Source: Merismopedia glauca CCAP 1448/3 (GTDB taxonomy: Bacteria > Cyanobacteriota > Cyanobacteriia > Cyanobacteriales > CCAP-1448). Taken from it: 48,850 bases of DNA. Location: assembly GCF_003003775.1 (NCBI RefSeq), contig NZ_PVWJ01000022.1, forward strand, positions 1-48,850, given 5' to 3'. Numbering within the stretch: position 1 is the stretch's first letter; each line of letters begins with the position of its first letter. This document shows, in pieces, positions 17,832 to 26,318 of this stretch. Under the pieces are notes generated by a model that saw nothing but the letters and a program-made list of their open reading frames with translations, made no database searches and had not been told where the DNA came from. Made by a program: the position numbers and the translations under genes.

Positions 17832-20297
17832 TTAATTTCTATTTTCCCACAAAGTTCGCATCTCGGCAGCTTCTTGGGTCATTCGCAGGCGTTCAAAGCT
17901 AATTTGGGCAGATTCAGCCCAATTGCAAGCTAGAGAGGCTCTCTGGCGCTGCTTTTCTAAGAGGGCAAAATATCGCTGACAATAAGCTAAGGAACGGTAG
18001 TCGTGGTGGCGTTCGGCTGCTTCTAGCACCAGTTTCAGCAATCGTTCTGCTTGTTGCCAATCTCGATCTGCTAGGGCTAAAGTTGCCATCCAGCCTTGAA
18101 TATAGGAAATCATCAACTGCCAATTAATCTCTTTTGCCTTAGCTAGAGCTTCTAGATACAAATCCTTGGCTGGGGCGTGGTTTTGGGTTCTCCAGTGGAT
18201 TTCTGCCTTGCAGTAGCGGGTTTGAATCCATCGGCGGATATAGGCTTCTTCTTCCACGGGAGGCTGAAGTAGGGTTTGCGATCGCTCTAGCCAATCTTGC
18301 GCTAGTCCAAATTCCTGCTTTCTACTGTGCAAAGTGGCGAGGTAAATGGCGATATCAAATTGAAATTGCCAATTTTGCGAGTCAGAGAGTTGCCATGCTT
18401 GTTTTCCCAGGGCGATCGCCTCTCCATTGGGATCGGTTTCGTTAAGATGAGCTAGGGTGCGGCTTTTGTGATACATTCCTTCTGCTACTGTGGCTGGCTC
18501 TTGGCGTTGTTGAGCGGTGGCAATTAACCAATCTAGCCAATCCAACCTTTCCAGCCAATGTCCGCCAAATAGAGTATAACCTTTCAATCTTTGCCAAAAA
18601 TCCCGGAAATCTGCAAATCTTCCTTGTTCGCGACACCATTCCACCACGGTGCGGAGATTCATCCAGTCTGCATCTATGAAACTATAATCTTGCCACTCTT
18701 GCCAATCTAGAGCTAAACAGGGTTGAGTCAGCTTCAGATACCACCCTACCCAGCGATTTTGGATGTCTGAGATGTTGCTAGAGGAATCTTGATAATCGGC
18801 GCGGATGTATTGGCGAGTTAAAGAGTGAATCGTGTACCGTTCCTGTTGAATTTCTAGTAATGAGCGTCTAAATAGCTGATTCAGTCCTAGTTTGGTTGTG
18901 GTGACTTCAGTTGTATTCAAGGCAACATAAGCCAAAGACTCTAGCGACGCAGGTTGTGGAAACAGGGCTATAGCCGTTAGCAATTGTGCTGCTGGTTGTC
19001 CTCGAAATTGACGAAAGGAGTCCTCAAAACAATAGTAAGCTAAGTCTTGGTTGGAGCGATCGAAGCCAGTGGGAATGGTGTCTGGAACCATTCCACCAAC
19101 GGCAATTTGCCCGATGGTGTAAACAATGGATAATGGCAATCCGGCGGTTTTGGGGTAAATGCTTTGGATATCTGAATGGCTCAGTTGGATACCCTTTTGT
19201 TGAGCTTGATGCTCGATTAGCTCTAAACTCTCTTCAGCATTGAGGCAATCTAGCCCAATTATAGTCCCCAAACCTGTTTTGACCCGGCTGGTTAAAACTA
19301 CTTTGACGTTAGGAGGAATTTCTTGGAGGAATCCCAATACAAAATCTTGCTGTTCTAAAGTTTCCAAGTTATCAATCGTCAGCAAACACGATTGACGGGA
19401 AAGACTGTCTATGATGGCATCAAGTTGAGCTTCTAAAGTTGGGGGAAGGCGATCGAAGTGGTTTAAAGTCTGATTGATGACACGAAAGATATCTCCCAAA
19501 TTCCGTTCGGAACGCAACCGCCTAGGGAAGCTAGAACCCATGAAACATTGAGATTGGGCGGAAATAAAAATTATTGCTTCAAAGCTAGGTATTTCAGGAA
19601 ACAGCTCGGGATTTTGGCTGGCTTGCAAGCAGCGATGAGCCACTTCTAAAGCTAAGGCGCTTTTCCCTACTCCACCTAATCCTTCAATAGTAATTAGATT
19701 GGTGTTGTTGTGATGATGAGAGAGGAGTTCGAGTAATTTAGTTATTTCTTGTTTGCGTCCAATTAAAGTGCCGTGCTGGCGAGTAGGTAAGTTGTGCTGA
19801 GCAGAAATAAGGCGCTGAGGCACGATTTTAGTTATATCACTCGTCAAAGTTGTGGGTAAGACAGGTCGATCGACCAGTTTTTTCGGATCTATACCTTTAC
19901 TTTCGTCCCACTTCTGCTCAAACTTTTCTAAATTGACTTCTGTACTCTTATGCCAAAGCTTGATGGTAAAGTGCCAATAAGATGAACCCTGACGCTTATC
20001 GCGGTTATCTTCCAAAATACCCAAAGATTTGAGGACGCGCAAATCGTGTCGGAAGGTTTCTTTCAACTGTGGGAGATCCTTTTTGGGATCTTGAGGGAAT
20101 AATAATTTGACGAGAGGTTCTAATTCACTGCGAACAATCAGCGTCCGAAAGTTATCGTAGTTAACAGATACCTTGTCTTGAAAGTATTTATCTTCAGCGT
20201 CTGTTAGTCCTAGATCGTCATTGACGTAAGCTAATAATCGTTTGAGCCACTCTTTGATTCTTTCTTTAACGCGATCGCTTGTACTTATACGTCCCAT
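17832..20297 (-). CDS. NB-ARC STAND ATPase with winged-helix-like N-terminus and TPR-like C-terminus
   Basis: An 821-residue multidomain switch protein. The N-terminal 160 residues form an adaptor containing LKSLGILEDNRDKRQG and WHFTIKLWHKS, alignable with the NACHT protein at 14146-15702. The NB-ARC core has a GRKQEITKLLELL box, Walker A GLGGVGKS near residue 210, Walker B SCLLTIDNLETL, the sensor VKVVLTSR and the GLPL motif, then a winged-helix region (YTIHSLTRQYIRAD). The last 250 residues are TPR-like helical repeats ending MRTLWENRN. No enzymatic effector is recognised, so it could be a transcriptional or conflict-system switch. A GTG three bases upstream is an alternative start. A perfect 18-bp palindrome lies seven bases before the ATG. 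Confidence 0.88.
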   Translation of the reverse strand: MGRISTSDRVKERIKEWLKRLLAYVNDDLGLTDAEDKYFQDKVSVNYDNFRTLIVRSELEPLVKLLFPQDPKKDLPQLKETFRHDLRVLKSLGILEDNRDKRQGSSYWHFTIKLWHKSTEVNLEKFEQKWDESKGIDPKKLVDRPVLPTTLTSDITKIVPQRLISAQHNLPTRQHGTLIGRKQEITKLLELLSHHHNNTNLITIEGLGGVGKSALALEVAHRCLQASQNPELFPEIPSFEAIIFISAQSQCFMGSSFPRRLRSERNLGDIFRVINQTLNHFDRLPPTLEAQLDAIIDSLSRQSCLLTIDNLETLEQQDFVLGFLQEIPPNVKVVLTSRVKTGLGTIIGLDCLNAEESLELIEHQAQQKGIQLSHSDIQSIYPKTAGLPLSIVYTIGQIAVGGMVPDTIPTGFDRSNQDLAYYCFEDSFRQFRGQPAAQLLTAIALFPQPASLESLAYVALNTTEVTTTKLGLNQLFRRSLLEIQQERYTIHSLTRQYIRADYQDSSSNISDIQNRWVGWYLKLTQPCLALDWQEWQDYSFIDADWMNLRTVVEWCREQGRFADFRDFWQRLKGYTLFGGHWLERLDWLDWLIATAQQRQEPATVAEGMYHKSRTLAHLNETDPNGEAIALGKQAWQLSDSQNWQFQFDIAIYLATLHSRKQEFGLAQDWLERSQTLLQPPVEEEAYIRRWIQTRYCKAEIHWRTQNHAPAKDLYLEALAKAKEINWQLMISYIQGWMATLALADRDWQQAERLLKLVLEAAERHHDYRSLAYCQRYFALLEKQRQRASLACNWAESAQISFERLRMTQEAAEMRTLWENRN

Positions 20298-20303
20298 CAC
20301 TAG

Positions 20304-20321
20304 TTAGTTATTAATAACTAA
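20304..20321. promoter_or_regulatory. Perfect 18-bp palindrome upstream of the NB-ARC gene
   Basis: TTAGTTATTAATAACTAA is fully self-complementary and lies seven bases before the ATG of the minus-strand NB-ARC gene. A position overlapping the leader suits an operator or an mRNA hairpin. It is AT-rich, so chance is possible. Confidence 0.4.
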
Positions 20322-20449
20322 GTAATTAATTAGGGCAGATCCCGAAGTTCAAGATTTGTCCCGAAGTCTGTATCCTTTATACCACAATAAGTTCAGCCGC
20401 AGTAAGTATTAGTTTGATTCAGGAAAATTTTTCATGGATTATAGAAATA

Positions 20450-20664
20450 TGACTCAAGAAAAGGGCAATGTGAAGAAGACTAGTCATAAGTGACTATTTC
20501 TACTCAGGACTATTTCATGCTTGAAGGGTCATGGACGAACCTAAAAACCCACAGTTTTAGGTGGTAAAATTCCTGTTCGCATTTCTGTACCACATTCTTA
20601 CGTTCCCGCCAAAAGTTGAATATCCATTAGTGGGGTAGTCCTGTGGGCTATCTCACTGTTTTTT
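20450..20664 (+). ncRNA. Possible small RNA ending in an intrinsic terminator
   Basis: No protein gene is seen here, yet 20629-20664 forms a terminator-like hairpin (AGTGGGGTAG with CTATCTCACT) followed by T6. Upstream, an 8-bp perfect hairpin (ACCTAAAA/TTTTAGGT, about 20540-20563) and long-range pairings CAGGACTA/TAGTCCTG and AGTGA/TCACT suggest a rod-like RNA. The 5' end is a guess based on a TATAGA box near 20440. A folK leader is the alternative. Confidence 0.35.
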
Positions 20665-20748
20665 GGCAAAAAATGACTTTATTGCCTCAATATGTTACCT
20701 GCTGTGAATGCGATCGCTTACCATAAAAGTAATCTCATCTAGTTAACC

Positions 20749-21252
20749 ATGAATTATTCCCCAGTTGCGATCGCTTTGGGTAGCAATCTCGGTAACTCAT
20801 TTCAAATTTTGGCAGGTGCATTGGAGATGTTAGATACTACCCTAGGAGTACGTTTAGAAAAGCGTTCTAGTTGGTATCTCAGTGCGCCTATTGGCCCTCC
20901 CCAACCAGATTATATCAACGGTTGTGCGATCGCTTCTACGGAACTAACTCCGCCACAGTTTTTGGCTACTTTACAACATATTGAACATCAATTTGGGCGC
21001 ATTCGCACGGAACATTGGGGACCAAGAACTCTGGATTTAGATTTACTATTGTATGGAGATTTAATATTAGATACTCCAGATCTCCAAATTCCTCATCCTC
21101 GAATGGGAGAAAGGGCTTTTGTGTTGGTTCCTTTAGCTGAAATTGCACCTGATTGGGTAGATCCTGTTTCTCAACTTCAGATTCAAGAACTTTTGAAAAA
21201 AGTAGATTCTTCGGGGATTGTTTTAAGTAACGATAATAGTAGGTTGGGTTGA
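20749..21252 (+). CDS. folK: 2-amino-4-hydroxy-6-hydroxymethyldihydropteridine pyrophosphokinase
   Basis: Transfers pyrophosphate from ATP to 6-hydroxymethyl-7,8-dihydropterin in cytoplasmic folate synthesis. The 167 residues match the family length. They show the N-terminal ALGSNLGN, FGRIRTEHWGPRTLDLDLLL with the catalytic Asp pair and Arg, and IPHPRMGERAFVLVPL. Starts with ATG. It stands alone here: folP and folB are not adjacent. A short stem at 21243-21268 follows the stop directly, and the gene converges on the diiron protein gene. Confidence 0.96.
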   Translation: MNYSPVAIALGSNLGNSFQILAGALEMLDTTLGVRLEKRSSWYLSAPIGPPQPDYINGCAIASTELTPPQFLATLQHIEHQFGRIRTEHWGPRTLDLDLLLYGDLILDTPDLQIPHPRMGERAFVLVPLAEIAPDWVDPVSQLQIQELLKKVDSSGIVLSNDNSRLG

Positions 21253-21268
21253 CGATAGGAAACCCAAC
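21243..21268. terminator. Stem-loop GTTGGGTT/AACCCAAC after folK
   Basis: Eight-base arms with a ten-base loop overlap the folK stop codon region. No T-run follows, so intrinsic termination is uncertain, but it sits at a convergent gene junction. Confidence 0.45.
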
Positions 21269-21289
21269 AAATGAAGTCAGAAGTCAGAA

Positions 21290-21317
21290 GTACGGGCGCA
21301 ACGCGTTGCGCCCGTAC
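21290..21317. repeat. Perfect 28-bp palindrome GTACGGGCGCAACG/CGTTGCGCCCGTAC
   Basis: It has no spacer at the centre and lies in the convergent gap between folK and the diiron gene, five bases upstream of the latter's stop codon. Preceded by AGTCAGA heptamers. It shares the GCGCAACG core with the palindrome at 2183-2212. Confidence 0.85.
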
Positions 21318-21322
21318 AGAAG

Positions 21323-22528
21323 TTAGTAATTATCAAAATCATTTATTCTCATAAACTGAGATAAAGCTTTTTTTTGACGCTTTAAATACTTTTCAATTGA
21401 GTTACTAGACATGGTTGACATTTCTCGATTGCTCTTCCAGATATAAGTTAAAGGTTCTAGATAAGCTTTATAAGATTCCACTGCTTCAAAGTGAGTTTGA
21501 AAGCTGCGATGTAACCCTTCTGATTCTTCAGTAAAACAACGATTCATCATCTGTTTAGCATCAGAATTGGAGCAAGAAAATATAGGCGATCGCAGTATTT
21601 CATATACACATCGATACAGCGCTGGATCGTACCAGAAAATTCCATTAATGGCGGCTGAAAAATGATAATGATCTTGCTGACAACCTTTGATTCCTAAGTT
21701 TGCTACCCAAGTTTCAAACTTGGTGGGTGGCTTGAGACAATTAATGACATCATGAGAAATGATTGTCGAACTATTAAAGTGAAAACTTTCATCTAGAAAG
21801 TGGTAATAAGAGATTTGAGAGGGAATTGGGATTGTTTTTTTCTCGTCACTACTATGATAAAAATTACTGAGTTTGTGCTGAACTAACTTGCCATTTAATG
21901 TTCTGATTCCTCTGACTGTAAAATACTGACAAGCTAGAAAACTATTTCCTGCTGATAACATCCCAAAGGATTGTAATTGAAGCTGTTTCCAGCGACTTTT
22001 AAAAGGATTAGTATCAGCAAAAACCATTGTTTCTGCAAAAGGCGATCGCATTGGATAAGTAAATATTCGCTTCCCAAATAAAGCCTTTTCTACCTGTTCG
22101 GCAATAGTTTTAAAAGCATGAATATGAGCGCGTTCTTGAGAAGATTCTAAGTCTAGCATATCGCAAACTAGTCGAAAATCTTCTTCAGCATAAAGTCCAG
22201 CCGCACTAGTTTGATTAAAATAGATCGTAGCAATTTCAGCCGAAATAATTTGACAATAGTAAGCCACCCAATATAAATGATTTAAAATCAATTTCTGACT
22301 GGTAGTGGCTGATTCCCATAAAGCAGTTCCATATAATAAAGAAAACTCTTCTGATTGCCAATATTTGTCTTGACAATCTTGGTAACAAAAAGCCCTTGCA
22401 GCCGCATCTATTAGTTCAGTACAATCTTGCTTTCGATTCCTTTGATAATTAATCTGTAACCGACGGTATACAGATGAATTTTCTGAAATATTTCGATCTA
22501 TATCTTTAGCAAAAGTCGAGGTTTTCAT
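21323..22528 (-). CDS. AurF-like diiron protein, probable oxygenase (cluster gene 4)
   Basis: A 401-residue helical protein with the metal-binding pattern of AurF-type diiron N-oxygenases: a glutamate in QIISAEIATIYF, an ExxH in SSQERAHIHAF (near residue 135), and a DExxH in HFLDESFHFNSS (near 245), with further histidines downstream. AurF-type enzymes oxidise amines to hydroxylamine or nitro groups using O2. That chemistry here is inference. No signal peptide. It is the last gene of a minus-strand run with 29 bases between it and the preceding diiron gene, and it converges on folK. The substrate is unknown. A generic ferritin-like protein is the fallback description. Confidence 0.72.
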   Translation of the reverse strand: MKTSTFAKDIDRNISENSSVYRRLQINYQRNRKQDCTELIDAAARAFCYQDCQDKYWQSEEFSLLYGTALWESATTSQKLILNHLYWVAYYCQIISAEIATIYFNQTSAAGLYAEEDFRLVCDMLDLESSQERAHIHAFKTIAEQVEKALFGKRIFTYPMRSPFAETMVFADTNPFKSRWKQLQLQSFGMLSAGNSFLACQYFTVRGIRTLNGKLVQHKLSNFYHSSDEKKTIPIPSQISYYHFLDESFHFNSSTIISHDVINCLKPPTKFETWVANLGIKGCQQDHYHFSAAINGIFWYDPALYRCVYEILRSPIFSCSNSDAKQMMNRCFTEESEGLHRSFQTHFEAVESYKAYLEPLTYIWKSNREMSTMSSNSIEKYLKRQKKALSQFMRINDFDNY

Positions 22529-22557
22529 ATTACTTATATTTAATCATACCCATCTAC

Positions 22558-23481
22558 TTAGTTACAGATTAACTGAGCACATTGACTAGGAGAAAGAGGG
22601 CGAAAGTATTGATTATTTTCCAGTTCATCTACAATTTTGACTGCACCAGCTTGACACATCAAATTGCGTAATAAATTTAAACGCTGACGACTATGATTTT
22701 CTGTGTCTAACGACTCAAAAACCTTCCCTAATTCCAGAGTAGATAAATTCCCTTTAACTTGTTGGATCGCATTAACAATACTGACTGGTCCCGATTGTAC
22801 CAAACGTAAGAAAATAGAGACAGATTCTGCGATAAATGGTTGGCATTCTCCCACTGAATTAGAATGAAAGTAAGTCAATCCCATTCCATGATGGCGCGCC
22901 TCAGCTTGGAGAAATCCAGTATAGATTTGAGTCAAGTTTGTATCCAAACAATTTTTTGCCAAACTTCGATAATGAGTCAATCCCCATCCCTCCAGAATTA
23001 CCTGAATTACAAATAGCAACGCCACCTTATCTTTAGTTTCTAAAAAGTTAGCTAAAAACTGAGAAAAAGGATTACTAGGTGACTCCATTTGGGGGGCAAA
23101 TTGAGATATTTGAGCCAAATGAGTAGCTTCATCGGCACTAAATAACGCATAGATCATTCGTTCTTCAGTACTTTCTGCAAGTAGCGTCATCTTCGCCATA
23201 TAACCTACTCCAGCTTTCTCCACCAAATAGGTTTCTGCTAATAACCCCTGACTACATAACCTTAAAATTTCCCTTTTTTCTTCTTGAGTTGCATTTTGGA
23301 AAACCTCCACTCGATCCAAATTAAAATATTTAGCATCCCAAAAGAATTCTCCTCTCTCTTCTGTGCGTTTTTGGGTGATATCAAATTCACTTCCCAATGC
23401 AGAAGAAAGTAACCGTGAAATTTTCTCTTCTCTTCCTATATTCGGTAAATCCAAACCAGCTACTTTATCTAGTGCATTCAT
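22558..23481 (-). CDS. Ferritin-like diiron protein (cluster gene 3)
   Basis: A 307-residue helical protein with paired carboxylate/His motifs of the ferritin-like diiron fold: an early Glu in LLAETYLVEKAG, SADEATHLAQI (ExxH near residue 125), LEGWGLTHYRSL and LQAEARHHGMG (ExxH near 200). I chose the ATG giving MNALDKVAGL. A TTG at 23514 would overlap the Rieske stop and add 11 residues, giving tighter coupling, so the start is not settled. It is not a bacterioferritin by length or sequence. It sits in the middle of the oxygenase cluster, where it could be a second oxygenase or a partner of the AurF-like protein. Confidence 0.75.
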   Translation of the reverse strand: MNALDKVAGLDLPNIGREEKISRLLSSALGSEFDITQKRTEERGEFFWDAKYFNLDRVEVFQNATQEEKREILRLCSQGLLAETYLVEKAGVGYMAKMTLLAESTEERMIYALFSADEATHLAQISQFAPQMESPSNPFSQFLANFLETKDKVALLFVIQVILEGWGLTHYRSLAKNCLDTNLTQIYTGFLQAEARHHGMGLTYFHSNSVGECQPFIAESVSIFLRLVQSGPVSIVNAIQQVKGNLSTLELGKVFESLDTENHSRQRLNLLRNLMCQAGAVKIVDELENNQYFRPLSPSQCAQLICN

Positions 23482-23510
23482 ATGATATATCTTTTGTATT
23501 TTCGTGAAAA

Positions 23511-24575
23511 TCAAACAGCCAAATTAGATTTAACTTTTTTGCTAGTACCTTCTTCCCTACTCCCTATTTCCTCTTCCTTTCTTAACCAACTCCCCCAACT
23601 TAGCGCCTGCTGTTTTTCAACGTGCTGAATAAATTGCAAAATTGATTTATCTTCTTGAGTTGGAGTTTGTAAATTGAATTTGATAGTTTGAAAAACTTGA
23701 GTATCTCCTTTGGCAAAGTAATTTCCCACTATCTGAGTTAGTAAAAGTATAATTCGATTAAATAGCCAACCAATAATACCCCTACGCTTTTTAGTAATTA
23801 ATAGAGTTCTTCCTTCGGTTTTTCCACCTTCAATTAAGCGCAGAGCAAACATAATATGAAAATGTAAAAAATCTGGTCCCAAGGTTACAGTTCCGGTGCT
23901 TCCATACCAGTAACACATAGTATAAGTAACTTGTTTTTGATACAAGTGACGAATAATTTTAATCAACCAGGAATCTTCACCACCGCGAGTAGTATTACTA
24001 AAAGTAATAGCATTTTGATTAAGTTCTTGCTTAGCAAAAACTATTTTCAAAGGAAGGTTGTGAACGGTATTAAAATGCTGGGCATCTATAGCATTAATCA
24101 TAACTACATTAGGATGGCAGTTTTTAGTAAAATAAGCGCTAATAATCGCCTCACATTCATCATTTTCTAATTCTGGAACAAAAGGTAAAAGTTGATGCGA
24201 TTTTTCACCCGTCCATAGCCAGATTATGCCATATTTTTCGGCAACTAACCAAGTTTTATTTTTAACAGGTAAAGCTTTATCTAAACCTGGAATATCTACA
24301 CAATTTCCGCAACTATCAAACTTCCAATTATGAAAGAAACAGCGAATTCCATCCCCTTCTACTTTTCCCTCAGCTAAATGCGCTCCCATGTGGGGACAAT
24401 AAGCATCAATTGCTCTCGCAATTCCATCTTTTCCCCGATAAATTGCTAAATCTCTCCCCATTAATTTGACAGGTTTAACTTGATTTATGGGTAACTCTTT
24501 GCTAGTAATTGCCCAATACCAGCCTTCAATAAATAGATGGGGATTGTTAAATGTTCGATCGAGGGAAGCAGTCAT
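23511..24575 (-). CDS. Rieske [2Fe-2S] non-haem oxygenase (cluster gene 2)
   Basis: A 354-residue oxygenase of the Rieske family, resembling pheophorbide a oxygenase/VanA-type single-component terminal oxygenases. The Rieske ligands are clear: CPHMGAH near residue 60 and CFFHNWKFD about 18 residues later. The catalytic-domain 2-His-1-carboxylate candidates are in INAIDAQHFNTVHNLP (near 165). The C-terminus is basic with a hydrophobic stretch (GIIGWLFNRIILLLTQIVG), suggesting membrane association. It starts with ATG three bases after the upstream gene ends. No ferredoxin reductase is adjacent, so electrons must come from elsewhere, for example photosynthetic ferredoxin (inference). Confidence 0.88.
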   Translation of the reverse strand: MTASLDRTFNNPHLFIEGWYWAITSKELPINQVKPVKLMGRDLAIYRGKDGIARAIDAYCPHMGAHLAEGKVEGDGIRCFFHNWKFDSCGNCVDIPGLDKALPVKNKTWLVAEKYGIIWLWTGEKSHQLLPFVPELENDECEAIISAYFTKNCHPNVVMINAIDAQHFNTVHNLPLKIVFAKQELNQNAITFSNTTRGGEDSWLIKIIRHLYQKQVTYTMCYWYGSTGTVTLGPDFLHFHIMFALRLIEGGKTEGRTLLITKKRRGIIGWLFNRIILLLTQIVGNYFAKGDTQVFQTIKFNLQTPTQEDKSILQFIQHVEKQQALSWGSWLRKEEEIGSREEGTSKKVKSNLAV

Positions 24576-24578
24576 TAT

Positions 24579-25307
24579 CTAAAAACTCGCTGCTAGTGTA
24601 TTATTTTTCGCAAACCACATTCTTCTTCCGGCTGAAGTTAAGTTATCTTCGCCAATTTCTGTCAAACAAACTAACTCATCTCCTTGAGCATGATCGGGAT
24701 TGCGATCGCCAAAAAAGTTAATATGAGGATCTGCTAATCTTGCTAGAGGAATACCTTGCAATTTACCCGCCAACAATTGTGGATGTATTAAGCGAACAAT
24801 ACCAGTTTCTCTCTGATAGCGATCGCCAAATAAATCCTGCGCTAGAAATTGCATTAATTCAGTTACTTTCGGCGGAGTCGATACATCATAACGAGGATAA
24901 AACTCTTGCCAAAAAGTCGGAAGAAATCTATAAGTTCGATATCCCGAACAAATCAGTAACCAATAAAACTTTCCTTGGGGATATTGAAGACGCAAAGTTT
25001 TTATGGCTCCAATCCAAGCTCTAGATAAAATTGAACTAGACCAGCTACTTGGGTCCATGATAGTATCACCAGAGTAAACTACAGTCATAAGTTCCCCAGC
25101 CAATTGAGTAGTATAAATTAAAATAGTAGAAAACCCTTTGAGTGTGTTAGTTAACTCTTGTTCTATTAAAATAACCCAATTTTTTTCAGCTAAATCGGCA
25201 TTAAAAATGTCTCTTTTGACACCCATAAAATGCTGGTTGAGTAATCCATACATCGCTTCTCTTTCTGGAAGAGTTAAATCTGTAGATGCAACTATTCTAG
25301 CTTTCAT
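24579..25307 (-). CDS. Conserved protein, possibly acyltransferase-like (cluster gene 1)
   Basis: A 242-residue cytoplasmic protein without a secure family assignment. It has mixed alpha/beta composition with VILIEQ, GFSTILIYTT, VYSGDTIMD and WLLICSGYRTYRFLPTFW blocks, a layout reminiscent of GNAT-like N-acyltransferases, but the acetyl-CoA loop (QxxGxG/A) is not visible. ATG at 25307 is chosen. A TTG at 25331 would add eight residues. As first gene of the four-gene run it probably carries the promoter, facing the divergent nagB-like gene. Its location suggests it acts with the Rieske and diiron proteins. Confidence 0.6.
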   Translation of the reverse strand: MKARIVASTDLTLPEREAMYGLLNQHFMGVKRDIFNADLAEKNWVILIEQELTNTLKGFSTILIYTTQLAGELMTVVYSGDTIMDPSSWSSSILSRAWIGAIKTLRLQYPQGKFYWLLICSGYRTYRFLPTFWQEFYPRYDVSTPPKVTELMQFLAQDLFGDRYQRETGIVRLIHPQLLAGKLQGIPLARLADPHINFFGDRNPDHAQGDELVCLTEIGEDNLTSAGRRMWFAKNNTLAASF

Positions 25308-25421
25308 TTCTACTAACCTATATGGGAGCAAAACGTACCTGAATTTAGAATAATTTAACTTTTCAGGAATTTACATACTGGCAAAGATAATGTAGTTAGT
25401 TTTTCAAGAGATTAATAATTG

Positions 25422-25441
25422 TGACAGAAAAATAACTGTCA
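25422..25441. promoter_or_regulatory. Inverted repeat TGACAG-N8-CTGTCA in the divergent promoter region
   Basis: Two perfect 6-base half-sites spaced like a dimeric regulator site lie between the oxygenase cluster and the nagB-like gene, 65 bases before the latter. No regulator gene is nearby. Confidence 0.35.
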
Positions 25442-25505
25442 TATGCACTACTGGCATTTTTTTCAGGTAAGATTTAGCTTCTGGAGTTTTCACTAAAACG
25501 TAATT

Positions 25506-26318
25506 ATGCTAGATTTAGGTAATTTAACTGCGTCAGACGATCCAGTCAAAAAATGGAAAGTGGATGAATTATCTGTATTAGTTTATGAATCGCCAGAATT
25601 AATGGTGAAAAATGTCGCTTTATCAGTCCAAAAATATTTACAGCAATGTCTAATCAAACAAGATACTGCTACTGTTATTCTAGCTACAGGAAACTCACAA
25701 ATTAAGTTTTTAGAAAACTTAATTAAACTGGGTGGATTAGACTGGTCAAAGATTGTGTGTTTTCATCTAGACGAATTTCTGGGTATTTCCGCACAACATC
25801 CTGGCAGCTTTCGCAAATACTTACAAGAAAGAGTTGAAAAAAAAGTCAATCTCAAAGCATTTCACTATCTTCAAGGAGATACTTGGGAACCTATCAGTGA
25901 ATGCGATCGCTACACGCAACTTTTGCAAGCACAACCCATCGATCTTTGTTGTTTGGGAATCGGAGAAAATGGTCACATTGCCTTCAATGAACCGGAAGTT
26001 GCTCAGGTTAACGATCCACGTTGGGTAAAAATAGTCAAGTTAGCCGAAACTACTGTAAAACAACAGGTCAATGGCATATATTTTAGTTCTATAGAAACAG
26101 TGCCTAATTATGCTTTTACCCTCACTCTCCCAGCTATTTGTCAATCGAGAAAAATTGTTTGTTTAGCCGCAGGAAAGTCAAAATCTTCTCTAATTAAATC
26201 TGTACTCCAAAATCCGAGAGATCTGAAATTTCCTGCCAGTATTCTCCGCACCCAACCCCAAGCTACTTTGTTTATCGATCAAGAAGCCGCCAATTATTTA
26301 TACCAGCCAATTCTCTAG
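25506..26318 (+). CDS. nagB: Glucosamine-6-phosphate deaminase-like protein
   Basis: Family enzymes interconvert glucosamine 6-phosphate and fructose 6-phosphate plus ammonia in the cytoplasm. It has 270 residues. Visible signatures are VILATGNSQIKFLENL (sugar-phosphate loop), VCFHLDEFLGISAQHPGSF with the catalytic Asp region, and CCLGIGENGHIAFNEP carrying Asp/His/Glu active-site candidates. The overall order matches NagB rather than 6-phosphogluconolactonase, but a related sugar isomerase cannot be excluded. Starts with ATG, divergent from the oxygenase cluster. No nagA or amino-sugar transport gene is adjacent. Confidence 0.88.
   Translation: MLDLGNLTASDDPVKKWKVDELSVLVYESPELMVKNVALSVQKYLQQCLIKQDTATVILATGNSQIKFLENLIKLGGLDWSKIVCFHLDEFLGISAQHPGSFRKYLQERVEKKVNLKAFHYLQGDTWEPISECDRYTQLLQAQPIDLCCLGIGENGHIAFNEPEVAQVNDPRWVKIVKLAETTVKQQVNGIYFSSIETVPNYAFTLTLPAICQSRKIVCLAAGKSKSSLIKSVLQNPRDLKFPASILRTQPQATLFIDQEAANYLYQPIL

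Larger units (their letters stand above)
20298..20748. other. Divergent spacer between NB-ARC gene and folK
   Basis: The 451 bases hold a perfect palindrome close to the NB-ARC start and the candidate small RNA with its terminator-like hairpin. I see no protein gene. Confidence 0.6.
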
